Notes under the pieces: generated by a model
The model's database searches: none
What the model was told of the DNA's origin: nothing
The model's input: the letters and a program-made list of their open reading frames with translations, nothing else
Position numbers and translations under genes: made by a program
In this document: positions 16,741 to 25,035 of the stretch, in pieces
How positions within the stretch are numbered: the first letter of the stretch is position 1
Layout: each line of letters starts with the position of its first letter
From: Candidatus Nitrohelix vancouverensis
Lineage (GTDB): Bacteria > Nitrospinota > Nitrospinia > Nitrospinales > VA-1
Assembly (NCBI GenBank): GCA_015698305.1
Contig: CP048620.1
Span: 3,060,001-3,124,000, forward strand
Direction: 5' to 3'
Length of the DNA: 64,000 nt

Positions 16741-17574
16741 ATGGCCCTGAAACCCACAAAAGCCCTTAACATTGGCCCCGTCTGCATCGGCGGAGGCGCG
16801 CCCATCGCGCTCATCGCCGGTCCCTGCGTCATCGAATCCGATGAACATGCCTACGAAACCGCGCGACTATTGAAAGAAGTGACCCGGGCGACCGGCACGC
16901 CTTTCATCTTCAAAGCCTCTTACGACAAGGCTAATCGCTCTTCGATCGATTCCTTTCGCGGCCCTGGCCTCACTGAAGGTCTGAAAACTCTCAAGCGCAT
17001 CAAGGAAGAACTCGGTCTGCCTGTTCTGTCTGACATTCACTCCATTGAGCAAATCGAGCCTGCGGCTCAGGTCCTCGACATTCTGCAAATTCCCGCGTTC
17101 CTGTGTCGACAAACCGACCTGCTCGTCGCCGCCGCTCAAACCGGCGTTCATGTCAACGTCAAGAAAGGCCAGTTCATGGCCCCCTGGGACATGAAAAATG
17201 TGGTCAACAAACTCGAACAGGGCGGAACGGATAAAATCCTTCTCACCGAACGCGGCTTCATGTTCGGCTACAACAATCTGGTGACGGATTTCCGCTCGCT
17301 CATTCTGATGCGCGACTACGGCTATCCCATCATTCACGACGCAACGCACAGCCTGCAATTGCCCGGCGGTCAAGGCTCGAAAAGCGGCGGACAACGGGAA
17401 TTGATTCCCGACATGACGCGCGCCGCCGTCGCAGTCGGTTGCGACGCCCTGTTCATGGAAATTCACCCTGAACCGGACACAGCCCTTTCCGACGGACCCA
17501 ACATGCTTCGGCTGGACGCGCTCGCCCCTTTGCTGGAGACCATTCATGCCCTCGACCGCATCGTTAAAGCCTGA
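16741..17574 (+). CDS. kdsA: 3-deoxy-8-phosphooctulonate synthase, metal-dependent class
   Basis: A 277-residue cytoplasmic enzyme that condenses phosphoenolpyruvate with arabinose-5-phosphate to Kdo-8-phosphate, a precursor of lipopolysaccharide inner core. The core reads AGPCVIES near the N-terminus, [25 protein letters not shown] and [12 protein letters not shown]29, H203, E240 and D251 match the four metal ligands of the Aquifex-type enzyme; in the metal-independent E. coli type the cysteine is Asn. The gene implies an LPS outer membrane. It follows the degenerate-receiver gene by 16 nt, and its 3' end overlaps the kelch gene by 29 nt. Confidence 0.97.
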   Translation: MALKPTKALNIGPVCIGGGAPIALIAGPCVIESDEHAYETARLLKEVTRATGTPFIFKASYDKANRSSIDSFRGPGLTEGLKTLKRIKEELGLPVLSDIHSIEQIEPAAQVLDILQIPAFLCRQTDLLVAAAQTGVHVNVKKGQFMAPWDMKNVVNKLEQGGTDKILLTERGFMFGYNNLVTDFRSLILMRDYGYPIIHDATHSLQLPGGQGSKSGGQRELIPDMTRAAVAVGCDALFMEIHPEPDTALSDGPNMLRLDALAPLLETIHALDRIVKA

Positions 17575-18538
17575 AACAGTTCGTCGCCTTCTTAACAAAT
17601 TTCTCTTCGTATTCCTTTTCTTTATTCATAGCGCATCAGCGCAAGCGGATCCGCAAGCGAGCCGCTGGAGCGAGTCTGCTCCTCTTCCGACCGCGCGCAC
17701 CGAAATCGCCGCGACGCAAATAGACGGCAAGATTTACGTCGTCGGAGGTTTTGCCAACAACGGCGTTTCCGACGCAATGGAAATGTTCGATAGCGCTTCC
17801 GGACAATGGCAATCGATGGCCCCGCTTCCGCGTCCGCTCCATCACGCCACTGCGACTGCGGTTGAAGGTAAAATATATGTCATTGGCGGCTTCCATTCCG
17901 GGTCCTGGACTCCCGTCGACTCAAACTATATCTATGATCCGCAAAAAGATGAATGGAGCGAAGGCGCTCCGCTCCCCACAGCCCGCGGCGCCTTAGCCGC
18001 GACAGCCATTGATGGGCGCATCTACGCCGTCGGCGGCGCGCACCGTCAATTCTTTCGACTGGTGAACACCGACGCCAACGAAGTCTACGACCCGGCAACA
18101 AACCAGTGGAAATCGCTGGCGCCCCTGCCGACCCCGCGCGACCATCTCGCGGTCGCTAAATTCAACGGCAAACTCTACGCCATCGGCGGACGCGTCAACG
18201 TCAATTACAACGAGAATCTGGATGCCAACGAGGTCTACGATCCCGCCACAGGTCGATGGAGTACCTTGAACCCTCTGCCCACAGCGCGGAGCGGCATCGT
18301 CGCGCTGGTTTTGAACGACGGCATCCATGTGCTTGGCGGCGAATCGGGAGAAAAAACCTTCACGGAAAACGAGCAATACCTTCCCTCAACAGATCAGTGG
18401 AAAAACCTCGTGCCGATTCCAGCAGGACGGCACGGTTCCGGCGGCGTTAGCCTGAACAAGCAATTGCATTTGCTGGGAGGCGGACCCCGACCCGGCGGAG
18501 GCGGCAGTACATCGCATTTCGTTTATTCGGAAAAATAA
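17546..18538 (+). CDS. Exported kelch-repeat protein
   Basis: A 330-residue protein with a signal peptide (basic RRLLNK, hydrophobic [11 protein letters not shown], cleavage near ASAQA). About six kelch repeats follow, each with the W-x-PLPTAR ... YxIGG pattern, predicting one six-bladed beta-propeller in the periplasm or outside. No catalytic domain accompanies it, so it is probably a binding scaffold. The ATG at 17546 lies inside kdsA in another frame and is preceded by GGAG about 8 nt upstream, suggesting translational coupling. A function in LPS assembly is not shown by the sequence. Confidence 0.9.
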   Translation: MPSTASLKPETVRRLLNKFLFVFLFFIHSASAQADPQASRWSESAPLPTARTEIAATQIDGKIYVVGGFANNGVSDAMEMFDSASGQWQSMAPLPRPLHHATATAVEGKIYVIGGFHSGSWTPVDSNYIYDPQKDEWSEGAPLPTARGALAATAIDGRIYAVGGAHRQFFRLVNTDANEVYDPATNQWKSLAPLPTPRDHLAVAKFNGKLYAIGGRVNVNYNENLDANEVYDPATGRWSTLNPLPTARSGIVALVLNDGIHVLGGESGEKTFTENEQYLPSTDQWKNLVPIPAGRHGSGGVSLNKQLHLLGGGPRPGGGGSTSHFVYSEK

Positions 18539-18565
18539 AAAAAGAGAAAGGGGGGATGGCCCCCC
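18531..18565 (-). terminator. Intrinsic terminator on the minus strand
   Basis: On the minus strand GGGGGG, the loop CCAT and CCCCCC (18550-18565) are followed by a T-rich run. It would end a transcript coming from the nucleoside phosphorylase-like gene at 18894-19670. It overlaps the last codons of the kelch gene on the other strand. Confidence 0.65.
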
Positions 18566-18893
18566 GAGAGCGGGGAGCCGGAATGAGATAAAAATGACCC
18601 ATCGATTCGGCACGCCACGGATTAGGTCTTGGAGGAAACCTAATCCGTTGGAGGAGGCTGTGCCAGTTCGAATCTTCACTCATCTATAAAGCAAGCCCTG
18701 TGCCAATCCGCCGCGCCAAACAAACTTTAACCGTAAATACACTAAAACAAATGAAAAGTATTCATAGCGCCTAAAGACGCCCAGCCCCAAAACGACAAAT
18801 TCTCGTCGCCTCCCCGTCAAAAACCGTCAATTTTTTCCCGGCAGACAGGCAAATTGTTTCCGGTCGACAAGATCGACAGGCAAAAAAGACCCT
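18539..18893. other. Intergenic region between kelch and phosphorylase-like genes
   Basis: A 355-nt stretch without a convincing gene. It contains the minus-strand terminator at one end and an unusual long hairpin at 18617-18648. The remainder is AT-rich sequence with no recognisable RNA gene. It lies between convergent genes, so no promoter is needed here. Confidence 0.5.
18617..18648. repeat. Long perfect 11-bp inverted repeat
   Basis: ACGGATTAGGT (18617-18627) pairs perfectly with ACCTAATCCGT (18638-18648) around a 10-nt loop. Two more C-G pairs are possible after a one-base bulge. No T-run follows closely on either strand, so it is not a standard terminator. It could be the core of a small structured RNA or a mobile-repeat remnant. 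Confidence 0.6.
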
Positions 18894-19670
18894 CTAGTCT
18901 ATATACTGGAGAAAATGGCGCAGGAAGACCGTCATGTTTTCGGTGGCGCCAAGAGCGCGCTGGCGCAACTGCATCAAATCCTTCATCACCCCCGGCGTTT
19001 TCAGGACAAACCAGCCCGCTTTCAGGTAGGACACTTTTCCATCTTCGCTGAGAATGGGAGAAACGTTCAACAGTTCCTCATCCGCCGCGTCGGAGATCGC
19101 GCGCAGGGAAAAAAACGGCAGGGAGCGTTCGCGGCAGAGGCTGGCGAGATAGAAGGTTTCCATATCCAGAGCGGAGACGTCGTACAAACGCCCCAGCGCC
19201 TGTTTGCTGTCCGGGTTGTAAACGATCTGCTCCACGCTCAGCAGATCTCCCCTGTGAGTCGAAACCTTGCACATTTGCGCCGCCTTCTCAGCGGCGGCCC
19301 TGAAATCCCCTGACAATTTCAGGCCTTCAACAGACTGGGCCTGAACAAAGTTCAATTCCTGTCCCTCGCACAAGGCTTGCGCGGATTGCGCGAGGAACAA
19401 GTCGCCGGGTCGCAAATCAGTCTGCGCCCCGCCCGCGTATCCGATCGAGATGAACAGGGACGGATCGCAATTTTCGAGCAGCGCCTGGAACGCCCTGCGC
19501 GCTTGCAACTTGCCGACCCCCGTCCGCAGGAGAACCAGATCGCAACCCGCCCAGCTTCCCTGCCATGCCTGGGAGCCGTCCAGAGACAGGCGATTTTCGA
19601 TTTTCATGGAGCCTTTGATGCCCGCCAGTTCTTCATTGACCGCGGCGGCGATGCAAACCCGTCGTTTCAT
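18894..19670 (-). CDS. Nucleoside phosphorylase/MTA-SAH nucleosidase superfamily protein
   Basis: A 258-residue cytoplasmic protein of the PNP/UDP phosphorylase superfamily. It shows the N-terminal CIAAAVNEELAGIKG, the glycine-rich SIGYAGGAQTDLRPGD and the C-terminal LDMETFYLASLCRE segment followed by ISDAADE, which normally forms the purine and ribose site. Relatives include MTA/SAH nucleosidase, futalosine hydrolase and the hopanoid-associated HpnG. I cannot choose among them. The ATG at 19670 (MKRRVCIAAA) fits the family N-terminus better than a longer upstream frame that would run into the divergent rlmD. Its transcript probably ends at the terminator near 18550. Confidence 0.82.
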   Translation of the reverse strand: MKRRVCIAAAVNEELAGIKGSMKIENRLSLDGSQAWQGSWAGCDLVLLRTGVGKLQARRAFQALLENCDPSLFISIGYAGGAQTDLRPGDLFLAQSAQALCEGQELNFVQAQSVEGLKLSGDFRAAAEKAAQMCKVSTHRGDLLSVEQIVYNPDSKQALGRLYDVSALDMETFYLASLCRERSLPFFSLRAISDAADEELLNVSPILSEDGKVSYLKAGWFVLKTPGVMKDLMQLRQRALGATENMTVFLRHFLQYID

Positions 19671-19738
19671 AGATCGCTTCTTGGTGATTGAATGGATACA
19701 TGCTATCTTAGCCAGTTTATAACACTCCTGAATCCAAC

Positions 19739-21121
19739 ATGACAAAACCTAATTTGACGATTCCCCTCAAAAGGGGTCAACAGCTGGAACTGACCGTCGA
19801 GACCCTCGGCGCTTCCGGCGACGGCATTTGCCGACACGAGGGCTATGCCCTGTTTGCCCCCGACACCCTTCCCGGTGATCGCATCCTTGCCGAAGTGATA
19901 AAACTGACGACCAACTGGGGAAGCGTGCGCACCTTGAAACGCATCTCTGATTCACCGGATCGCATTGAGCCGGATTGCCCGGTGTTCCCGGAATGCGGCG
20001 GATGTCAGCTTCAAGACCTGAGTTACGAGAAGCAATTGCAATTCAAAATGGAAACGCTGACGGAAACTCTCAAGCGCATCGGCAAGGTCGAGGACCTGCC
20101 TCCGGTCGCGTCGATGGAGTCCGAGCGCGCCTTCCGCTACCGCAACAAGGGAATCTTCCCGATCCAGTTTCGCCAGGGAAAATTGTGCGTGGGATTTTAT
20201 CGTCGCGGCAGTCACAAAGTGGTCGACTCTCCCGTTTGCAACGTCATGCTCGATTCCATCAACGACTTGAAAGAAGCCTTGCGCGAGCTGTTTGAAAAAC
20301 ACGACATCTCCGTCTACAACGAAAAAAAGAACAAGGGATTTTTGCGCCATCTGGTCATCCGCCGCTCCGAGGCGCGCAACGAAACGCTCCTCGGTTTTGT
20401 GACGACGCCCGGCGAATTTCGCCAGGGATTTTTGAACGAGATTCTGAAAAAAAGCTGGCTGGATCGATTCCGCATCAAAGGCGTCGTTCAAAATATCAAT
20501 GAAAGCTCTGGAAACGTGATCTTCGGGGCGCAAAACCGTTGCCTGTGGGGATCAGAATTCCTGCTCGACGAACACGACGGCATCAGCTTCCAAATTGGAC
20601 TCGACTCCTTCTTTCAGGTGAACTCTCGCCAGGCCGAAAGATTGTACGCCTTGATCGAGAGCTGGGTGACTCCCGGCGACGGCCTCATCCTCGACGCTTT
20701 CAGCGGCGTGGGGAGCATCGCCTTGAGACTTGCGCGTTCGGGCCGAAGAGTGAAGGGAATCGAATCGTTTGCCGGAGCGGTAGAAAACGCACGGGAAAGC
20801 GCCCGCCTGAACGGACTGGACTGCGAATTCATTCATGCTGAAGTTGAGAGCCATTTCCAAACTTTGATTGACTCGGAAAGCGTGCAGACTCTGGTTCTCG
20901 ACCCCCCGCGCAAAGGTTGCGACCCGCAATTCATCGAAGCTGTTCAAAAAATAGCGCCCGAGCAGATCATTTATATTTCCTGCAATCCTTCGACCCTGGC
21001 TCGGGATATCAACCTGCTTCAGGATTACCAGATCAAGAAGGCGGTTCTGACCGACATGTTCCCTCAAACCCGTCATATCGAATCCGCTCTCCTGTTAGAA
21101 CGGCGCGGCGACGTCGATTGA
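19739..21121 (+). CDS. rlmD: 23S rRNA (uracil-5-)-methyltransferase RlmD-like
   Basis: A 460-residue enzyme of the RumA/TrmA class that methylates a uracil C5 in 23S rRNA using SAM. Residues about 10-70 form a TRAM RNA-binding domain. C80, C86 and C89 (CPVFPECGGC) with C167 supply the 4Fe-4S ligands of the RumA group. The methyltransferase domain has LDAFSGVGSIALRLA, DPPRKGCD and the catalytic cysteine in YISCNPSTLARD. The target could be U1939 or U747; the family pattern favours RlmD, but this is not proven. It is divergent from the phosphorylase-like gene, with only 68 nt between them. Confidence 0.9.
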   Translation: MTKPNLTIPLKRGQQLELTVETLGASGDGICRHEGYALFAPDTLPGDRILAEVIKLTTNWGSVRTLKRISDSPDRIEPDCPVFPECGGCQLQDLSYEKQLQFKMETLTETLKRIGKVEDLPPVASMESERAFRYRNKGIFPIQFRQGKLCVGFYRRGSHKVVDSPVCNVMLDSINDLKEALRELFEKHDISVYNEKKNKGFLRHLVIRRSEARNETLLGFVTTPGEFRQGFLNEILKKSWLDRFRIKGVVQNINESSGNVIFGAQNRCLWGSEFLLDEHDGISFQIGLDSFFQVNSRQAERLYALIESWVTPGDGLILDAFSGVGSIALRLARSGRRVKGIESFAGAVENARESARLNGLDCEFIHAEVESHFQTLIDSESVQTLVLDPPRKGCDPQFIEAVQKIAPEQIIYISCNPSTLARDINLLQDYQIKKAVLTDMFPQTRHIESALLLERRGDVD

Positions 21122-21193
21122 ACTGATTGAAAAAAGGAGAGTAAAGAGGCCAAAAGGATTGCGGCTCTTTGGGGATTATGGTATTCCTAAGTG

Positions 21194-22306
21194 ATGAAAA
21201 CTGATGAAAAAATCAGTCTGTTGAAGACGGTCGACCTGCTAAATTTTTTCGACCATTCAACGCTGACCAAGCTCACACAAAATTGTCGGGAGCATTCATT
21301 GGAGGCAGGGGAAACCCTGTTCAGCGAAGGATCGATTGAAAACGCCATGTACCTCATCCTCTCCGGGGAACTGGTCATTATCAAGGGCAACAAACAAATC
21401 GCAACGCTGGGGCCGGGCTTTTATCTTGGCGAGATGTCTCTGATCGAATCCAAGCCCCGTTCCGCTTCAGCCAAAGCCACGCAAAAAACAGACCTGCTCG
21501 AAATCAGCGAAGAACATTTCAACGAATACCTTGCGTCCGAACCCAAAGCGCTGTTGTCCATGATGCGCACGCTCTCCAGTCGCATTCGCAACGATCTGGA
21601 CAACGCCGTCAAGGAAATGCAGAAGCTGAGCATCTTCACTCACGATATTAAAAATAACATGACCCCGCTCGGCATCGCCGAGTTGGGACTGGAAGACCTG
21701 ATCGAATTTCTTGAAGGGCAAAACGGTCAACATTCCCGCAAGGGACTGGACGAAGCCAAAGAGTGTTTCGAAGTCATCACCGCCGTTCGCGAAGGCGTGA
21801 TGTCGATGCTCGAAGCCAGTCTGAATCAGGTAAAAAAAATCAAGGCGCCCTACGTCAAGGAAGACAGTGATTTGATTGAGGTGATCCGGGACACGGTTCA
21901 GGGAATTTCCTGCCATAAAAACCTGAGAGGAAAAACCATCCACACCGACGGCGAACTTAACGAGTTGAGGTGCAAGATCAATGCGCTCGACATCAAGCGC
22001 GTTTTGCAAAACCTCATCATCAACGCCGGATGCGTCACCGAAGACAATGGCGAAATACGCATCGCGATTGGCAAGAAGGACAATGAAATTCAGGTCAGCA
22101 TCATCGATCAGGGCGGCGGCATCCCTGAAGAGATTCAACCCTTCTTGCTCAAGGAAAGTTTGACGACTAAGAAAGACGGTAACGGGCTGGGCTTGTTATC
22201 CTGCAAGAACATTGTCCAAGACTCGCATCAGGGAAAATTCTGGTACGATACCGAGATCGGCAAGGGCACCGTGTTCCATTTCACCCTCCCCATATGCCCT
22301 GACTAG
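21194..22306 (+). CDS. Cyclic-nucleotide-binding-domain sensor histidine kinase
   Basis: A 370-residue soluble protein. Residues about 10-125 are a cNMP-binding beta-barrel (GEMSLIESKPRSASAKA), a linker helix follows, then a histidine-kinase core. The presumed H-box reads FTHDIKNNMTPL near residue 150, the N-box NLIINAGCV, then DQGGGIP, GNGLGLL and GKGTVFHFTLP for ATP binding. It has no membrane segment, so it would sense an internal ligand or effector. No response regulator is adjacent. A GTG at 21191 directly precedes the chosen ATG. Its stop overlaps the asnS stop by 4 nt on the opposite strand. Confidence 0.88.
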   Translation: MKTDEKISLLKTVDLLNFFDHSTLTKLTQNCREHSLEAGETLFSEGSIENAMYLILSGELVIIKGNKQIATLGPGFYLGEMSLIESKPRSASAKATQKTDLLEISEEHFNEYLASEPKALLSMMRTLSSRIRNDLDNAVKEMQKLSIFTHDIKNNMTPLGIAELGLEDLIEFLEGQNGQHSRKGLDEAKECFEVITAVREGVMSMLEASLNQVKKIKAPYVKEDSDLIEVIRDTVQGISCHKNLRGKTIHTDGELNELRCKINALDIKRVLQNLIINAGCVTEDNGEIRIAIGKKDNEIQVSIIDQGGGIPEEIQPFLLKESLTTKKDGNGLGLLSCKNIVQDSHQGKFWYDTEIGKGTVFHFTLPICPD

Positions 22307-23694
22307 AATTTTGCATTCTTCGGCGTGCGCGGGAAGGGAATCACGTCGCGGATATTGTCCATCCCGGTGACAAACTGCACCAGACGTTCGAAACCCAATC
22401 CAAATCCTGAATGCGGCGCCGAGCCAAATCGACGCAAATCCAGATACCAGAAATATTCGTCGGTATTCAGATTTTTCTCTTTCATTCGATTCAACAAAAC
22501 ATCGTAATCATCTTCCCTTTGCGATCCGCCGATGATCTCGCCCAGCTTGGGCAGGAGAACGTCCATCGCCCGCACCGTTTTCCCATCCGCGTTGGATTTC
22601 ATATAAAACGGTTTGATCTTCTCCGGGTAATCGAAAAGGATGACGGGTTTCTTGAACACATGTTCGCTCAGGTAATGCTCGTGCTCCGATTGCAGATTGC
22701 ACCCCCATTCGGGTCGATAAGAAAAATTCTGATTGGATTTCTCTAAAATCTCAACCGCTCGCGTATAGTCCACGCGCTCGAAAGCGGTCTCCGCGATCAG
22801 GCGATGCCCGTCCAGCAAGCCGGGGTGGATCCGCTCGTCGAAGAAGGCCAGGTCTTCGGGGCAATTTTCCAGAACATCCTTGAACAAATACTGGAGAAAT
22901 TCTTCCGCCAGATCCATGTCGTCCACCAGCTCATAGAACGCCATTTCCGGCTCTACCATCCAGAACTCCGCCAGGTGACGCGAGGTGTTTGAATTTTCCG
23001 CCCGGAAGGTCGGGCCGAAGGTGTAAATTTCCGAAAGCGCCATGGCGAACACTTCGCCTTCCAGTTGCCCGCTGACAGTCAGGCTGGTTTTCTCGCCAAA
23101 GAAATCCTCCGCGTAGTTCACCCCGCCGTCGACTCGGGGGAGGTTTTGCAAGTCCAGGGTCGTCACCTGAAACAATTCCCCCGCCCCCTCGCAGTCGCCG
23201 GTGGATATGATCGGCGTGTTGACGTAGACAAAACCGCGGTCATGGAAAAACTGGTGGATGGCAAAGGCAAGCCGATTGCGCACCCGCATGACGGCCCCGA
23301 AGGTATTGGTGCGCGGACGCAAATGCGCGATCTCGCGCAGATACTCAAACGAATGCCGCTTCTTTTGGAGCGGATAACTGTCCGGGTCGGCGGCGCCGTA
23401 CACCTTGACCTGCTCCGCTTGAATCTCGACGCCCTGCCCCTTGCCCTGGGAACGAACCAAAGCCCCGCTCACTTCGATGCAGGCGCCTGTATGAATCCGG
23501 TTTCCATCGCTCTTGAAGCCTTCCAGCGAGTGATCCACAATCGCCTGAATATTTTTCAGGCAGGAACCGTCGTTGATCTCAATGAACGAGAAACCGCCTT
23601 TGGAGTCGCGCCGGGTTCGAACCCAACCGCGAGCCAGAATTTTCGGTCGCTCCAGATTGTCTTTTAAAAGTAATGCGATTTTGGATCGTTTCAT
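22303..23694 (-). CDS. asnS: Asparaginyl-tRNA synthetase
   Basis: A 463-residue class II aminoacyl-tRNA synthetase that charges tRNA-Asn. It has an N-terminal OB-fold anticodon-binding domain ([20 protein letters not shown]) and a catalytic domain with [21 protein letters not shown] (motif 2) and [21 protein letters not shown] (motif 3). The start at 23694 ([10 protein letters not shown]) suits the family; the frame further upstream encodes a basic stretch that looks non-coding. The presence of AsnS argues that asparaginylation is direct rather than only by transamidation. A weak TTGACC/TATCCC promoter candidate lies upstream. Confidence 0.97.
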   Translation of the reverse strand: MKRSKIALLLKDNLERPKILARGWVRTRRDSKGGFSFIEINDGSCLKNIQAIVDHSLEGFKSDGNRIHTGACIEVSGALVRSQGKGQGVEIQAEQVKVYGAADPDSYPLQKKRHSFEYLREIAHLRPRTNTFGAVMRVRNRLAFAIHQFFHDRGFVYVNTPIISTGDCEGAGELFQVTTLDLQNLPRVDGGVNYAEDFFGEKTSLTVSGQLEGEVFAMALSEIYTFGPTFRAENSNTSRHLAEFWMVEPEMAFYELVDDMDLAEEFLQYLFKDVLENCPEDLAFFDERIHPGLLDGHRLIAETAFERVDYTRAVEILEKSNQNFSYRPEWGCNLQSEHEHYLSEHVFKKPVILFDYPEKIKPFYMKSNADGKTVRAMDVLLPKLGEIIGGSQREDDYDVLLNRMKEKNLNTDEYFWYLDLRRFGSAPHSGFGLGFERLVQFVTGMDNIRDVIPFPRTPKNAKF

Positions 23695-23800
23695 ATTTCT
23701 GTCTGTTCCAATTCGCCGGGGCCATCGCTTTTTGCGATACAATCCGGCTATCAGGGATATGAATTCAAAAATTCAGGTCAAATTTATAAACCGGCTGTCA

Positions 23801-23829
23801 TTGACAACATGCTCAAATTTAGATATTTT
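23801..23829 (+). promoter_or_regulatory. Sigma-70 promoter candidate for the yggT-divIVA operon
   Basis: A perfect TTGACA (23801-23806), 17-nt spacer and TATTTT (23824-23829, four of six) lie about 90 nt before the yggT-like start. Transcription would begin near 23836 and could run through yggT, divIVA, the DUF167 gene and mtnA. Confidence 0.55.
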
Positions 23830-23919
23830 GAATTGTTAGGCGGCCTCTCGCAAGAAAAAAGTCAGGCCATTCGCGAAGTTTTGAGCGTCATTATTTAATC
23901 AACTAACCCAACCATTCCC

Positions 23920-24219
23920 GTGTTTATTTTCAGTAACTTATTAGCGGCTGTTGCGCAGGTTTTAAGCGTCGGACTCACTCTCTATATGTGGATCATCATC
24001 ATCCGCGCCCTGCTTTCTTGGGTGAATCCCGATCCCTACAACCCGATCGTTCAATTCTTATACAGTATCACAGAACCGGTGTTGTATCGAGTCCGGCAAT
24101 TACTGCCCGGACCGGGCATGGGCATCGATCTGTCCCCCATCATCGTTCTGCTTGCAATCATGTTTATGCAGGAGTTTCTGGTGCGTTCCCTTGGGGATCT
24201 TGCCATGCAACTGAGATAA
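23920..24219 (+). CDS. YggT-family membrane protein
   Basis: A 99-residue inner-membrane protein with the YggT pattern: LLSWVNPDPYNPIVQFLYSIT between two hydrophobic regions, then PGPGMGIDLSPIIVLLAI. Family knowledge: YggT-like proteins (including cyanobacterial CCB3/YlmG relatives) are linked to cell division and membrane organisation. The start is GTG at 23920 with no obvious Shine-Dalgarno. It is the first gene of a tight run with divIVA (6-nt gap) and the DUF167 gene, a conserved neighbourhood in which yggS and proC are often present too; here these lie about 30 kb away. Confidence 0.9.
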   Translation: MFIFSNLLAAVAQVLSVGLTLYMWIIIIRALLSWVNPDPYNPIVQFLYSITEPVLYRVRQLLPGPGMGIDLSPIIVLLAIMFMQEFLVRSLGDLAMQLR

Positions 24220-24225
24220 ACTGTC

Positions 24226-24732
24226 GTGCGACTCAATCATTTAGACATTCTGGAGCAATGCTTCCGCGATAAATTTCGCGGCTACAACAAGCAGGAAGTC
24301 GACACCTTCCTCCACATGGTTTCCGAGGATTTCAAGGAAATGGAGGAAGAACTGGAAGACCTGCGTCGAAAGACCAAATCCTCCGACACGATCAAGGATC
24401 AGGTCGCCGAACTGCGCAACGAACTGGAAGAAAAAAATCGGGTGATTGAAACCCTGCAACGCTCCGCAGGCGAGGACAAAGGCGCGACGTCGCAGATCAC
24501 CCCGGAAATCCTCAAGGACAAGGCCAAGCGCGTCGTTCAGGCGGCCCGCGAGCGAGCGGAACAACATCGCAAGAAAGCCGAAGAGGAACTGGAAACGCTT
24601 CGCTCCGAGATCAGAAAACTGAAAACGGAAAAACAAACCGTCATGGAAACCATCAAGCAGGCGGCGCGCTCTCATCTCGACCAAATGAAAAACCAGCCCT
24701 CAAAAACCGGTCATGACGCTGACAATCAATGA
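24226..24732 (+). CDS. DivIVA-domain protein
   Basis: A 168-residue protein beginning with a DivIVA domain (LDILEQCFRDKFRGYNKQEVDTFLHMVSEDF), then a long, charged coiled coil. DivIVA domains bind curved membrane and position division or polarity proteins. It starts with GTG at 24226, 6 nt after yggT. Its 3' end overlaps the DUF167 gene by 20 nt in another frame. Neighbouring yggT supports a division or envelope role. Confidence 0.9.
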   Translation: MRLNHLDILEQCFRDKFRGYNKQEVDTFLHMVSEDFKEMEEELEDLRRKTKSSDTIKDQVAELRNELEEKNRVIETLQRSAGEDKGATSQITPEILKDKAKRVVQAARERAEQHRKKAEEELETLRSEIRKLKTEKQTVMETIKQAARSHLDQMKNQPSKTGHDADNQ

Positions 24733-25015
24733 ATGCGCCGAAGGTTCTCAATTCTCTATTCTGGTCCAGCCGCGCTCATCGAAAAATCAAATTGTCGGCC
24801 TTCAGGAACAGCGCCTGAAAGTCAAACTCACGTCGCCGCCCGTAGACGGTCAGGCCAATCAGCTGTGCATCAAGTTTCTCGCAAAAGCCATTAACATTCG
24901 CGCCTCGGCGCTCTCTATCGTTTCCGGGCAAACGTCCCGAAAAAAAACCATCCGTGTGGAAGGACTGACTCCAGACGAGTTGCAGTCCCGTCTGTCCCCG
25001 CTGATTCCAATTTAA
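24713..25015 (+). CDS. DUF167 (YggU-like) protein
   Basis: A 100-residue protein of the DUF167/YggU family: short strands, ILVQPRSSKNQIVG near the start, then KVKLTSPPVDGQANQLCIKFLAKAI and SGQTSRKKTI. The molecular function is not established. Gene neighbourhood conservation with yggT and divIVA is the only clue. The ATG at 24713 lies within the divIVA coding sequence, and mtnA starts 20 nt after its stop. Confidence 0.9.
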   Translation: MTLTINECAEGSQFSILVQPRSSKNQIVGLQEQRLKVKLTSPPVDGQANQLCIKFLAKAINIRASALSIVSGQTSRKKTIRVEGLTPDELQSRLSPLIPI

Positions 25016-25035
25016 TTTCCCCAGAAAGGGTTCGC

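Noticed and set aside
18655-18690. tRNA-like TTCGAATC with possible 3' acceptor sequence
   Set aside because: The bases flanking the loop cannot form a T-stem and there is no matching 5' acceptor, D-arm or anticodon arm.
21135-21175. Hairpin after rlmD as a terminator
   Set aside because: The stem has a bulge and is followed by GGGG rather than a U-run.
23809-23898. 29-codon frame (MLKFRYFELL...) before yggT
   Set aside because: Its ATG lies between the -35 and -10 of the best promoter candidate, so it would not be transcribed, and it has no ribosome binding site.
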